Shown in pieces: positions 36,169 to 47,960 of a stretch of 64,000 nucleotides of DNA. A model generated the notes under the pieces. It was not told where the DNA came from. It made no database searches and was given only the letters and a program-made list of their open reading frames with translations. This DNA comes from Bedellia somnulentella (taxonomy: Eukaryota > Arthropoda > Insecta > Lepidoptera > Bedelliidae): NCBI GenBank assembly GCA_963576735.1, contig OY755178.1, forward strand, positions 8,494,001 to 8,558,000. The letters run 5' to 3'. The translations under genes and the position numbers were made by a program. Within the stretch, counting starts at the first letter, position 1. Each line of letters starts with the position of its first letter.

Positions 36169-37911
36169 CGCTTATTGCCCGTGGTCCCTCTCGTAGTCCC
36201 TTTTTGAAAATCTATGGCCCGTGGTCCCTTTTTATGTATTAGCCGACCAAAATGAAAGTCATGAAATATTTTTGATAATAAACAGTGTTTTTACACATAT
36301 TGTAGAACAGTTTGATAGTTCAAATATTTTCATCGTACTTAAAACATAAAGGGGTAAAAAGACTTAGATTTTTTTCCACAGAATGTATGAAAAACTACAA
36401 TCAAATGTACTAGGAACCCATAGAGTAAAAGTATATTAGTAAAGAACCAGTCTCCTTAATATTTCTTCAATCCTAGTTTCATAAAATATTTTTAACAAGC
36501 AGCGAGTACATAAATAAATCAAATAATACTTTTAGGGTTTTCGCGCATCCACCAACCCTATGTTTTCCAAGTTAGTTTTCTTGAATGTTTTTGTTGGTAG
36601 TTCAAAGTATATTTACTCCCAATTTAAATTATTGCGTACCCCGTTTAAAAAAAATAAGGTGTAAGTCTACATAAATCTTTCCTTATCTACTACGCTACGC
36701 TACTACGAAATTCTTACAGGGTCGGACTAGCACTTGCCTAATTTTATTTCGTATAGATTTGAATTGCGCTTAAGATACATAGCAATCTTGCTATGGCGTA
36801 TTGAGAAAGATTTCCCAGGACGCTTGTAATGCTAAATCCAACACTTATTACAAATATACAGTATCATTTTATTTATCTATATACAGCTCTATTACTCTAT
36901 GGACCAAATTCTACGTTTTTGGATTGTTGACTAAATCAAGCAGGGCGAAGTCCGTAGAGCTTCTGATGTCCTGGTAATTTGTTGAAAAATAAAAACTGAC
37001 TTGTTGAAAAATTCCAAGTTTATGATTCTGCATTTAGCAAAGTTTTTACAACTACACAAAAAATATTATCTAATTTTAATATTTCATGTCATCCTGTTAT
37101 CCTAGTATATATTTATGAGGCAAACTATTTTTGTGTACCAGGGCAGAATAGAACAGTAACTTGTTTTTTGTATCTAATACAAATCAATGTGAAATCCCAG
37201 CACTAGCTAAGGTACGGTTTAGGACCTACCGTACCTTATAAGGTATGGACGAAGGTACGGTAGGTCTGCACCGTGTTTTATCATATCTACTGTCTCCGTC
37301 TTTATCAGACGTTATCCTAGCCTCAATTGGTTTGTAATTCAACTATGTTCATGCGATGGCATCCTCGTATTATTTTAAAAATATATATAAAGCAGTTTTT
37401 CAGATATAGCACACATTTTAGAACTGCGAATAAAACTTTTGTATTACATACCACACTATGAAAACCTTGCTACTATGAAACCCACCCCAGGTGAGCATTA
37501 TTTGCACTTAGTCATTTTTTATAATTATTTTATTTCTTGTAGTAGGGATTTAAGCTTGATATTGGCGAAATTATTGTGGCGAACAAGAACATATAATCAA
37601 ATAAGAATAATCTAATTGAAGCATGATTGACTTACACATTTGTCTTTATAGGTCCCTAGTACTTCTTTGAAGTTTGCATATATATTTTATGAAAATTTTT
37701 TAAGTTTTTTTACCTCCTTATGATTTTGGTATGCTGAAAATGTTTGAACTATCAATGCATACAATAATAATATTTTGAATATATATCCGTCTCTTTCTGC
37801 TCTTATATAAAAGGTTCACGCATCTAATTTTAGTTGGATTATATTGATAAAGGGACTACGGGTAGAAGAATTTCAAAAAGGGACTACGAGAGGGACCACG
37901 GGCAATAAGCC
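36169..37911. mobile_element. DNA transposon with about 70-bp terminal inverted repeats and 9-bp duplication
   Basis: Ends GCTTATTGCCCGTGGTCCCT and its inverse, continuing CTCGTAGTCCCTTTTTGAAA. GGTAAGTCC is duplicated at 36,160-36,168 and 37,912-37,920. No transposase frame seen, so non-autonomous. A long terminal repeat and 9-bp duplication fit Mutator-like elements, but that is inference. Confidence 0.88.
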
Positions 37912-38002
37912 GGTAAGTCCATTACCATTAATTAGTATTATCATTAATGTATGTTAAAAATTATCAAAATAATAAACCACAAAGTAACAACACAACTTTA
38001 CT

Positions 38003-38311
38003 CTAAGATTTATCATCTAACACATCATCCATATATTGGATCACTTTTAACATGGGATTTTCAATGAGATCCTCACAAGAACACTTCTTTTTACAAGATT
38101 GTCTAGTTTTCTTGCCCAAATTATATTCATTGTATCTAGGTATCGGTTGTCGAATTATTGGTTCCCTTTGTTTGAACCTATCTTTTATTACAGGTTTTTG
38201 TCGGCTACGTGGACAGTTAGCTGTACAATATGACCATAATTTATCCGTTGATCTTGATGCTACTGGATTTGTAGCTCTGGGAGTCGTTGCGCCAGAATCA
38301 CTTTGACATGA
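38003..38311 (-). CDS. Last exon of the unrecognised - strand gene
   Basis: The acceptor TTTGTATTGCAG precedes SCQSDSGATTPRATNP; ends VIQYMDDVLDDKS-stop. Phase 0. Confidence 0.75.
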   Translation of the reverse strand, partial: SCQSDSGATTPRATNPVASRSTDKLWSYCTANCPRSRQKPVIKDRFKQREPIIRQPIPRYNEYNLGKKTRQSCKKKCSCEDLIENPMLKVIQYMDDVLDDKS

Positions 38312-41300
38312 CTGCAATACAAATATATCATTGCACTATTACTTAAACACAGAATATATATTTTAGGGTAGTTTCAGCCTGCCTAATACTGATGTAGTGG
38401 TAAAAGACGGTGAAATCAAAGACTGTAGGTAAAAAGCTTAATTATTAAAGCTTGGATCTTGACGTGCTAACTTATAATTTCAATTTCATCTTTGGTACAT
38501 GGCTGTACTAAACTTCTAAGCTTTATCAATTTTGCCAGGAAGATGAGGGTCTGAATCCTGGTTAGCTGGATTAGTAGCAGGCAAAATGTCTAGGAGGATA
38601 AATGGCACATTTCAAAATACCAACTCTAAAGCGTCTAAATTAATGTAATACTTTACCTTATTAATTGACATATTTTTTCGGCATTTAAACTTTTGCGGTC
38701 GCATTGTTGTCAAAGGGATATCTTCACAAGACAGATTTACTGGTAAAATGAAGGGCTGCAAAATGTCACCTAGAATTAATTGCACTGCTTTTAGCTCCAT
38801 CTTTCAAATTTATATAATTGCTGCTTATTGTCGGCTTAGAATAGCACTCTGCTATTTCTTCCCGGGGGTGTTTGCAAGAGGCGGCTAAGGGTATTAGGGT
38901 TCTTAAGGGATTGCTGGGCGATGTGGTTGGAGACGCATAACCGAAAAACTTTGTATTATAATCTTATTCCCACACAACTTCAAAAATTGGCTGAGAAATC
39001 ACTTATTCCGAATCTCTGGTTACCCCTTCTAAGGATTTATATAGCCGTGAGTATATGTATGTATGTCTTTCAAATTAGTTTCTACTTGAGGTTGGTCGTT
39101 ACTTAACATTCGTATCCTAAGTTTACAGGACACACACACAACATACAGTATTATACTCACTTAAGTATTTTTGTTTCTATGATTATTTGCACATGATTTT
39201 TACTTTACAGGTGTACCGACAATTTCTTTGTGAAATTCGCGAATGAGGGCAGCGCAGCCGTGAACGTTTATAGACTCGAGTTGATGATATTTTATTTAGA
39301 TTATTTTCGGACCAAAACAATGACCGATCTTATAATGTTTAACCGTACATTTTTTAATTAAGGTTTGTTAGCTTTTGTTAGTTAGGTAGTGGCGATGGAG
39401 AATTGTTTCAAGATTTTGAACCACCATTCTTATACCTAGTATAGTATTATATTATCTGGGCTATACTAAATGATTATCTTTACTTATTAATAATTTCAAG
39501 TAATACATAATAAGAAACTTACTGATTTTACAAACACTGATGCGTATCATATCACACGCTAGTATGGCCATTAATACTTGTTTGCTGTAATCACAGTAAC
39601 AATTTCCTGCAACATACAATAACACTCATTCTAGCCAAATAAAGTTAAAAACTATAATGACAAGCAGCGCATGCTATTTTTTTTACCTAGTCTTGCCATA
39701 AGTTGTGTCTCAGTAAAGGCGTGTTCTAGGCGTGACCTAGTATACTCCAGTAATTGGGAAAAATGACATGGTGCCATTTTGAAGATTGAATGTGTATGTG
39801 TGAGTAAGATCTCATTGAATCTATCTGAGTCAAAATTAAATTTGTTTATCTGATGTTTTATCGGCTACGATTGGTCATCAACTGACTAAACATAAAAAAT
39901 TAAGCATTTTGAAAGAAATTTTACTCAATTAATATGCTCCGGCAGAATTGCTACATTTGTCAATCCAAAGTTGACTAGAAATATTAGTGTTTGTTGTTGG
40001 GTGTACGTATAGCTAGGCTAATACACTATGCTAACACTATTAGTTAACACAGAGGTAAACATAAAGAAATCGATCGTGAATTTGTATGATTCACCCTACA
40101 AACGTCTTGTGCTACTTGTCATTACTTTATAATACCAAATCAATTGTTTGATTAAAAATATTAAGAAATATATGTTTAGAGTGTATAAATAATAAATTTA
40201 TTTACCTCGATTGCCTTTCATTATTTGATTAGCGCAGCATACCAATTGCCTCCACATTGAGAAAATGCCATAGTTTCCCAATTTTTTTTTAACGCAGCTT
40301 GGCGATTTTATATTTTTTCTTCTTTCTGGTGATGCAGATGTGTGGAAACAACATCGGTTGTCACAATTGTTCCGACCTGGAGAATCTTTAGGCAGTGGAG
40401 GTGTTGTGCAAGGAGTCCAATCTTTGCAAGGCGTTAATTCGGTTCGAGGACACGATTCCGCACAAGGGGACGATATTTTCCGCGGGGACATTTTTTTGCA
40501 TGGTGGAGATAAAGTGCGAGGTGAAGAATCTGCACGTGGAGAGTAATCTTTATGAGTAGATGACCTTTTTTTAGGAGATGGTTCTCTACGCGGAGATGAA
40601 CCTTTAAACGGAGATGATCCTTTGAGTGATGAAGCTTCTCTATGAGGAGAAGAACCTTTTCTAATAAAAGATCCCTTGCTTGGAGTCAGAACTTTACACG
40701 GAGATGATGCTTTCAAAGGAGAACATCTCTTACAAGGCGATTCTTTGCAACCAGACAATACTTTACAAGGCGATGATACCTTGCAAGGAGACATTATCTT
40801 GCGAGGCGACGATATTTTGCTAGGAGAAAGACCTTTGCAAGAAGCCACTTCCTTACAAAGGGATGGTGTCTTGCAAGGAGAAGATCCTTTGCAAGGTGAA
40901 AAGCTTTTGCAAGGAGTTGAACTCTTGCATGGAGACGGATTATTGCATGAAAATAAATTTTCACAAGAAGACGTTTCTTTGCAAGATGGAGATATGACGC
41001 AAGGAAACGATCCTTTGCGAGACGGGCATTGTTCTTTAGGAGGCGATTCATCACGAGAAGGATATTTCTTATTGCAACAGGAGTCATTTAAAAGAAGAAG
41101 ACAAGTAGGTGGAGAATATGTCGCACTAGCAGATTCATTAATAGCTTCGTTATTTGTATAAGTTTTGCAGTTTTTATTGAATGCCAAAAAGTAATCAAAC
41201 GAATCTTCACCAAAGTCCTCTGCTGAGTCAACAAGATCTAAGCCTTTGTCAATGTCAGACAATTTCACAGTTGTTTTGATAGATTTTGAATTTGAACTAT

Positions 41301-42256
41301 CTGAACTACTGCTGTTATCTACAACCTTTTGTACAGTTTCTTGATCCTCGTAGTCATTCTCCATTTTCTCAACCAAGCCGGATAAATTTAGTTCTTCATA
41401 TTTAGCGTTTAAGCTGTCGATACTCGATAAAGACTCATATTCATCTGAAGTGTGTGGACTATTGTAGTTGCCGTCGCAGTTTGAACCTAAATAATTATCC
41501 CATTCTTCGCCATATTTCAAAAGTTCGTCATCTTCATCTGGTAATAATGACACAGCTGAATAATTGTCTAATTCAAAATGAGTTTTTTTAGGTCTCGGCA
41601 CGCATTCAAAACGACGTCTTTCTTTTCTTTCAAAGAGTTCATTATGTAGAAACATATCATGACGGAACTTCCCTCGAAGGCGTTCGGCAGCTTTGCGTTG
41701 ATTGTTTTGTAACGATTTGTATTGTTCCAGAAAGTACCACGACCGGACATTACTTAAATTGCGACGAGGATCTGGATCTGTAAAATAATTAAATACTAAT
41801 CATGACACCATGCACACTCTATGCCAGTAAACGTGTTCCAGATATCGAATTACTTGAATTCTCTGTACGTCACGATAAAATTAGTTTATAATTAATATAA
41901 ATTTAAGTAAGTTTTTATTTTATATAGAGATCAAATGTTAGACTCGTTACGTACATATACATACATACATTTACTCACGGCTATAAATCCCTAAAAGGAG
42001 TAGCTAAAGCTGCAGAGTTAGAAACCCCTCAGCCACATTTAGAAGTTTAAAGGGGAGAATGTAGGTAATGTATTGTAAATGTATGATTTGAATCCACAAG
42101 CAATCAGATACCATATTATTCATTATCATCAAATATGTGAGAAAAAATTTATATAACTTCCTTTTCCATAAATAATTTAGGACTTTTGATTAAAAGAGTT
42201 CTCAAAGTCAAACCTTTCATTGTTTCATTGCAGGAGTCAAGTAGATCCATGTCCAT
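38003..42256 (-). CDS. Unrecognised protein with S/T-P-x-K/R repeat region (5 exons, 706 aa)
   Basis: Exons on the - strand: 42256-42214, 41777-40206, 39606-39523, 38769-38657, 38311-38003; all GT..AG, phases agree, total 2,121 nt including stop. I do not recognise the family. Visible: an N-terminal basic stretch (SLQNNQRKAAERLRGKFRHD), an acidic segment, then about 200 residues of Ser/Pro/Cys/Lys repeats with roughly 18 sites of the form S/T-P-x-K/R (SPCK seven times, also TPCK, SPRK, SPFK, SPKK). That is the consensus of cyclin-dependent kinases, so heavy phosphorylation is possible. The C-terminus is Lys/Cys-rich (KKKCSCEDL) and ends MDDVLDDKS. No signal peptide or membrane segment. The start ATG at 42,256 and the 38,769 acceptor are the least certain points. 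Confidence 0.75.
38657..38769 (-). CDS. Exon 4 of the unrecognised - strand gene
   Basis: After acceptor AATTAATTCTAG it reads DILQPFILPVNLSCEDIPLT and ends at AAG/GTAAAG, phase 0. Alternative acceptors 6-12 codons upstream keep the frame, and an ATG at 38,800 could start a shorter product. Confidence 0.6.
38822..39066 (+). mobile_element. SINE-B copy
   Basis: TTGTCGGCTTAGAATAGCAC through GGATTTATATAGCCGTGAGT and a TATGTATG tail; several indels. Lies in an intron of the - strand gene. Confidence 0.8.
39523..39606 (-). CDS. Exon 3 of the unrecognised - strand gene
   Basis: The acceptor TGTATGTTGCAG, then NCYCDYSKQVLMAILACDMI, donor ATCA/GTAAGT. Phases 1 and 1 fit both neighbours. Confidence 0.7.
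40206..41777 (-). CDS. Exon 2 (large) of the unrecognised - strand gene
   Basis: 1,572 nt encoding most of the protein, including all S/T-P-x-K/R repeats (about 40,380-41,000). The donor is CGAG/GTAAAT at 40,206/40,205 and the acceptor TTATTTTACAG at 41,778. The opposite-strand frame at 40,676-41,161 is a mirror of the repeats. Confidence 0.8.
41950..42058 (-). mobile_element. SINE-B 3' fragment
   Basis: The CATACATACA tail, CTCACGGCTATAAATCCCTA and AACCCCTCAGCCACATTTAG, reverse orientation, in intron 1 of the - strand gene. Confidence 0.75.
42214..42256 (-). CDS. First coding exon of the unrecognised - strand gene
   Basis: Reads MDMDLLDSCNETMK and ends AAAG/GTTTGA in phase 1, which matches the next exon. 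A short exon with a non-ideal donor, so moderate confidence. Confidence 0.6.
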
Positions 42257-42769
42257 TTCGCGTTTGAATGCGCATTTCAACACTTAGGTAATTTTAATAG
42301 CTTATACAACATTTACATCTACGCTATACTAAATATATAAAGTTTTGAAATCATGATTTTTGCCTAAATTATCTGCCACAAAACTAAGAATTGTCAGTCA
42401 AATAATGACATCTTCTTTGTCAAAATTCGAGAGTACAAAAGATACGTAGAGGAATCGAAGAAAGTATTCATGCATAGACATAAGCCTGGGGCCACCATGG
42501 GGATTCTCCATGGCTTTCTTAAAAAGCATTTAATGAACCTAAAGACCACTACGAATTCTAAAAAAACAGTTAAATTATAAGCACAGTTAAAAGATGATCG
42601 TAAAGAAAAAATATTTTTATATTTAAATAAATTTGGCGTGCTCATATGGACTTAGACCGAACTAGACGCTCTGGACAGACCAGTCCGCACGACGATGACC
42701 ACTCATCGAATGCATAGTCCTCATACAATTCAAACACACTTTATCACTGCATCTCAAAAATTTACTATA
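42257..42769. other. Upstream of the - strand gene
   Basis: Probably includes its 5' UTR and promoter; no specific site seen. The reverse frame 42,394-42,645 has no recognisable content. Confidence 0.4.
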
Positions 42770-42782
42770 TACTATTATACTA

Positions 42783-43155
42783 GCGACATGATAGTCCAGT
42801 GGGTAGAACACCCGCCCGAAAAACAGAAGGGCGTGAGTTCCAATCCTGGGACGGGCCTACACCAATTTGTCTTTTCTAAAGTCATATGTGTGGTTAATTT
42901 ATCATGGTTGCTAACGGTGAGGGAAAACATCGTGAGGAAACCCACATGGCTGAGTTGTACTTAGTCATGTGACAGTGTTTTGTACAAAAACGGCGATAGG
43001 CCTGCCCCCTATCACGTGAGTACACTGTCTAAGCAAAACGTGGGTACCTTCTCTGGAAACTAGATGGCGCTTGCCATGTGAGTTCAGGAGTATTGGTACC
43101 TCTGCCAACCCCTTCGGGGATAAACGGCGTGAATGTTTATGTTATGTTTATGTTT
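42783..43155 (+). mobile_element. SINE-A, full-length tRNA-derived copy with 13-bp target site duplication
   Basis: The head has RNA polymerase III promoter-like boxes: A box TAGTCCAGTGGGTAGA and B box GAGTTCCAATCCTGG. The body ends in a (TTATG) tail. TACTATTATACTA is duplicated at 42,770-42,782 and 43,156-43,168. Confidence 0.93.
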
Positions 43156-43495
43156 TACTATTATACTACCTGGCGACCCGGCCCAGCTTCTCACGGAAAA
43201 CATAGCATTTACGTTTCCAATTTTAACAAAGCTATTTCAATGGCCTTCATTTCTCTTTTTTTAGAGTTTCAAGTGTAGTTCATTAGTCATTACCGACATT
43301 GTTCAGGGTGAGGTAAAAATAGCGAAAAAACCCATGGGATAGAATTACAACTTATCATGTGCCGGTTAGTATATATGGTATAGTTGCACTCAATCGCATC
43401 AACATTACAATGGAATTAGTAGGTAGGTCCTATCCCTACAGACAAGGTAACTATATCGAAGAAGACTTATATCAATATTTATTTAGGTAACAAAC

Positions 43496-43744
43496 ATACA
43501 TACATACATATACTCACGGCTATAAATCCCAAGATGGGGTAGCCAGAGCTAAGGAATGAGAAATTCCTCAGCCACTTTTGGAAGTTGTGTAAGGATAAAG
43601 ATGTTAAAATAAAGGTGGTTGGTGATGGGTCTCCAACCGCATCGCCCAAAAATCCCTTAAAAGCCCCAATGCCGTTAGTCGCCTCTTACGTACACCCACC
43701 GGAAGAAATGGGGTAGTGCTATTCTAAGCCGACACTACACAGCA
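43496..43744 (-). mobile_element. SINE-B, full-length copy
   Basis: Reverse orientation from the CATACATACATATACTCACG tail to GCCGACACTACACAGCA; one of the best-preserved copies. Confidence 0.85.
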
Positions 43745-43969
43745 ATGCAGCTTTTTGTTTTAAATGATATTTAGGTAAGTATCATTCAAAACAAAAACAT
43801 AATACATAAATACACAAAGAATAAATAAAGGACAGAAAAATTTCGACAGCGGGGATCGAACCCACGACCTCCGGGTATACGCCCCCGTCGCTCTGCCAAT
43901 TGAGCTTTAGTGTGAAATTGTTCCTTCCTTCTAATAAATAAAGAATAAATATTGGAAAGAAAAATTTCG

Positions 43970-44045
43970 ACACAGGCGGGAATCGAACCCGCGACCTCGG
44001 GTATACGCCCCCGTCGCTCTTGCCAATTGAGCTACCGAGTCAATG
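43970..44045 (-). tRNA. tRNA-like fold in array unit
   Basis: On the - strand: GACTCGGTAGCTCAATTGGC, then GCGGG-TTCGATT-CCCGC and CTGTGTCG. A mismatch in the acceptor and an enlarged anticodon loop argue against a working tRNA. Near-identical folds at 44,280-44,355, 48,116-48,190 and 48,428-48,502. Confidence 0.55.
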
Positions 44046-44668
44046 GCTGCCAGCGCGAAATTATTCTATCCTTTGCTTCTTTTACACTTTTAAGTAGTGT
44101 TTGCGTTCCCTACCTCCGAATTTTTTACAAATTCGGAAGGCCAATTGTCTATATTTTCAGATAGAATGCAAATGTTGAGAACGCTAAACTATCACATAAT
44201 TTGAATGTTTTTGTTCATGAAAACCTCATATTGGGATTATTTCTAATAAATAAAGAAAAAATAATGGAAAGAAAAATTTCGACACAGGCGGGAATCGAAC
44301 CCGCGACCTCGGGTATACGCCCCCGTCGCTCTTGCCAATTGAGCTACCGAGTCAATGGCTGCCAGCGCAAAATTTCTATCCTTTGTTCCTTTTACACTTT
44401 TAAGTAGTGTTTGCGTTCCCTACCTCCGCATTTTTTACAAATTCGGAAGGCCACTTGTCTGCCTTTTCAGATAGAATGCAAATGTTGAGAACGCTTAACT
44501 ATCACATAATTTGAATGTTTTTGTTCATGAAAACCTCATATGGGGATTATCTATCTATCTATACTATAATAAGACTGTAACGAGGTCAAAACTGTACATT
44601 GAAGAAAAAAAATAAAAACCGGTGGAATATGTTTTATTTTCGATACTGAAGCCAATTTTGCTATTTTT

Positions 44669-44702
44669 GAAAAAAATGTCTGTCTGTCTGTCTGTCTGTC
44701 TG
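44669..44702 (+). repeat. (CTGT)n microsatellite
   Basis: TCTGTCTGTCTG.. about seven units inside the Helitron. Confidence 0.9.
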
Positions 44703-46204
44703 TATGTCCGTTCATCACGTTAATTCTACCGGACCGATCTTGATCAAATTTGGCATGAATGCAGGTTATATCTGGCCAACATATAGGATATAATTTATCC
44801 CGGATTTCGCAAGGGTTCCCACAGGAGCATAAAAAAACATAACTTTTAAATGGTTCCCCATATTTACACGATTAATTTTTTCATCGACCGACTTTATCGG
44901 ACTCTTCATTAATAGTCTTTTTGGAAAAAATAAGGGTTTCATCCATTTTCATCAAAATTATTGTCCATTTAATTGTTTGTCAATAGTATGACTACTAGAT
45001 ATATAGGATATCACAAATGGTCTCGGTCAAAATGGGCGCAACACCAACAGCGTTAAAATATATTTTATGTGAAAGCTAATGATCATAACTTAATTTTATA
45101 CTATGACGGCGATTACCCAAACAACCGGAGAACAGAGATATTCAGTGATGTTCAAACGCATAGAATCCAAAACAATCACTCACCGCAGAGATAACACGGA
45201 CAATATCGTGCAGTACTAGGCAAAAGATATCAATCTATTGGTTGGTAACCTAACGAATTACTGCATTCCATCCCTTTCTAACGTCTCTCACTCAGGTACC
45301 GAACAAAGAAAGCGGGCGTACGCGTCACTGCGCGTCAGTTAGACATGCGCATAACCCTTCAGTGAAAAGAACTTAGTTCATTTAGTTCCTTCACTTAAAA
45401 GAACTACTTCGCGAATGTAGTCCAGTAGTCCACTTCGTTCAGCGGCTCCTACAGAGCCGTTGGACTAAATGAACTGCAGAACGAATTGGACTAAATGAAG
45501 AGATTGAGTTGGAAAGATGAATAACTTGCGGTTCTCGCGTTCTCGTATCTTTCTTATAACATTCGCTAGTTCGCGAATGAAAAAAATGATGCTTTTGATA
45601 ATGTTTAATGAATGAGTATCATTAGTTGTATTACTTGTATTTAATTTTGCAGAAATATAGTTATTTATCATGAAGTATCAGTAAGAATAAATATCTCGAT
45701 TGTCCTCCATACTTTCCAGGCTTAGGACTGACAACCAAAACATTACTAATATTTTCACTATTAGAAAATAAACATTAAAAATAACTCATTGACGGATCTC
45801 GAACCTCATATTTATGTTTTTGTATTTGTGTAAACGAATAGTGATTTAACAGCAAACAAATATAGGTCTTAACACCATGTGTGGAGAGTTATTTTCCCCT
45901 GCGAGAGCACAGCAATGCATAAGTGAGGTGAACTAATAAGGTGTCAGTATTAGATTTGCGATCAAACGAATATAGTCCTTAAGACGATGACCGAAGATTT
46001 TTTTTCGCCTGACGGCAAAGTATTATTTAACCAACCTTTGTGTTTTTTTTGCAATAATACCCGGTCCATATTGGGGATAACAAGTATGTAGGGGTTATCA
46101 AGACGTGCAATAAAGTAAATTACAACGCATTTTATTACTGTTGGTAAAACGCCCAGCTCCTATACAAAAATGCCCATGATCCTTTGAGACTTACACAAAT
46201 GTCT

Positions 46205-46630
46205 GCGTGGCGTAGCGGTATACCGTTTGGTAAACACTAAGTACGAAAGACCCAGGTTCGAATCCCGGGTGGTCAAAGTCTTTTTGCGTATTTTTTTTTG
46301 CTTTTGTGTTAGGTTAGAATAATAGGATGCACTAATCCTTCTTTTTCACATTCAACTATGCGAATATGTATGAATAAAGATAATTGAAAGCATATTGTAT
46401 GAATTTTGCGTATTCATTTGGTAGGTTTGAGAATATGTTTATAACTTTTGTTTATTTAACTATTTTTAACTAATATTCTCATAGATATATTATACTTTAC
46501 TTACGCATAAATTAACATTCTGTTTAAGCCTCAGAATGCATAGTTTGTAAATAATAGTAAATATCTCAATTTTAATACAGTACCGCCATCTATTGGCCGA
46601 TGATTGCAATCTCTCTCACATCACCAACTT
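46205..46630 (+). repeat. Copy 1 of a duplicated tRNA-boxed block inside the Helitron
   Basis: Opens GTGGCGTAGCGGTATACCG with a B-box-like GGTTCGAATCCCGGG and ends CAATCTCTCTCACATCACC. Repeats at 47,074-47,500. Might be a SINE with its flank. Confidence 0.8.
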
Positions 46631-46763
46631 ATTGCTCCCCATATTTACACGATTAATTTTTTCATCGACCGACTTTATCAGACTCTTCATTAATAGTGTT
46701 CTTGAAAAAAATAAGGGTTTTATCCATTTTCATCAAAATAAATGTCCATTTAATGAATTGCTG

Positions 46764-47003
46764 TGTAGTGTCGGCTTAGAATAACACTACCCCATTTCTT
46801 CCGGTGGGTGTACGTAAGAGGCGACTAACGGTATTGGGGCTTTTAAGGGATTTTTGGGCGATGCTGGGAGACCCATCACCAACTTTATTTAACCATCTTT
46901 TCCCCACTCAATTTTCCAAAAGTGGCTGAGGGGTTTCTAATTCCTTAGCTCTGGCTACCCCTTCTAGGGATTTATAGCCGTGAGTATATGTATGTATGTA
47001 TTT
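46764..47003 (+). mobile_element. SINE-B copy inside the Helitron
   Basis: GCTGTGTAGTGTCGGCTTAG to GTATGTATGTATTTAAT; it interrupts a block that is intact at 44,862-45,013. Confidence 0.88.
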
Positions 47004-47073
47004 AATTGTTTGTCAATAGTATGGCTACTAGATATATACCATATCACAAATTTGACATCATTACTAATGTTTT

Positions 47074-47500
47074 TGTGGCGTAGCTCTATACCGAATGGTT
47101 AAAACTAAACTAACGGATGACCCAGGTTCGAATCCCGGGTGATTAAAGTCTTTTTGAGACTTTTTTGCTTTTGTGTTAGGTTAGAATAATAGGATGCACT
47201 AATCCTTCTTTTTCACATTCAACTATGCGAATATGTATGAATAAAGATAATTGAAAGTATATTGTATGAATTTTGCGTATTCATTTGGTAGGTTTGAGAA
47301 TATGTTTATAACTTTTCTTTATTTAACTATTTTTAACTAATATTCTCATAGATATATTATGTTTTACTTACGCATAAATTAATATTCTGTTTAAGCCTCA
47401 GAATGCATAGTTTGTAAATAATAGTATATATCTCAATGTTAATTCAGTACAGTAACGCCATCTGTTGACCGATGATTGCAATCTCTCACACATCACCAAC
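47074..47500 (+). repeat. Copy 2 of the tRNA-boxed block inside the Helitron
   Basis: Same as 46,205-46,630 with scattered differences, including the tRNA-like start (GTGGCGTAGCTCTATACCGA) and GGTTCGAATCCCGGG. Confidence 0.8.
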
Positions 47501-47785
47501 AGTCAGTGTAGGGGGCAGCACCGGGTCGCCAAACTGCTATCCTTATTTACTCAAGATATTTTCATTTTTGAACATAGAAACTTGGTTACAAAATGGTTTG
47601 TTTCGTGTTTCTTATTAACAATTAAAAAGGTTTTTTGGAACTCATCCCCTAAGAGATTGAAATATAATATATACAGATTTTTGATCTATAAATACAATGT
47701 ATCTAGAAATTTGAATCTTGATGCGATTGACTGATATAAAAACTACAAAAAGGAATGTATGAAATTCATCCATCAATCAATCATG

Positions 47786-47960
47786 AGAATATACTAACGG
47801 TCATAAATCCCAAAAAAGGGTAGCCACAGCTCCAGAGATAGTAATTTTTTATCCACTTTTGGAAGTTGAATGGGGTGCGTCCAACCGTCCAACTGCATCG
47901 CCCAATAATCACTTAAAAAGTCTCAATGTTCTTTATATCTATTACAACGCCCACGGGAAT
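47786..47960 (-). mobile_element. SINE-B, degraded fragment
   Basis: AATATACTAACGGTCATAAA, the following AAAAAAGGGTAGCCACAGC and CAACTGCATCGCCCAATAAT keep the family order. Confidence 0.55.

Noticed and set aside
37205..37280. GGTACGGT hairpin region inside the 1.74-kb transposon
   Set aside because: Short palindromic repeats, but no pattern beyond the element itself.
40676..41161. 161-residue + strand frame
   Set aside because: It mirrors the Ser/Pro/Lys repeats of the - strand exon and has no independent support.
42394..42645. 83-residue - strand frame upstream of the unknown gene
   Set aside because: No in-phase donor linking it to the first exon and no recognisable content.
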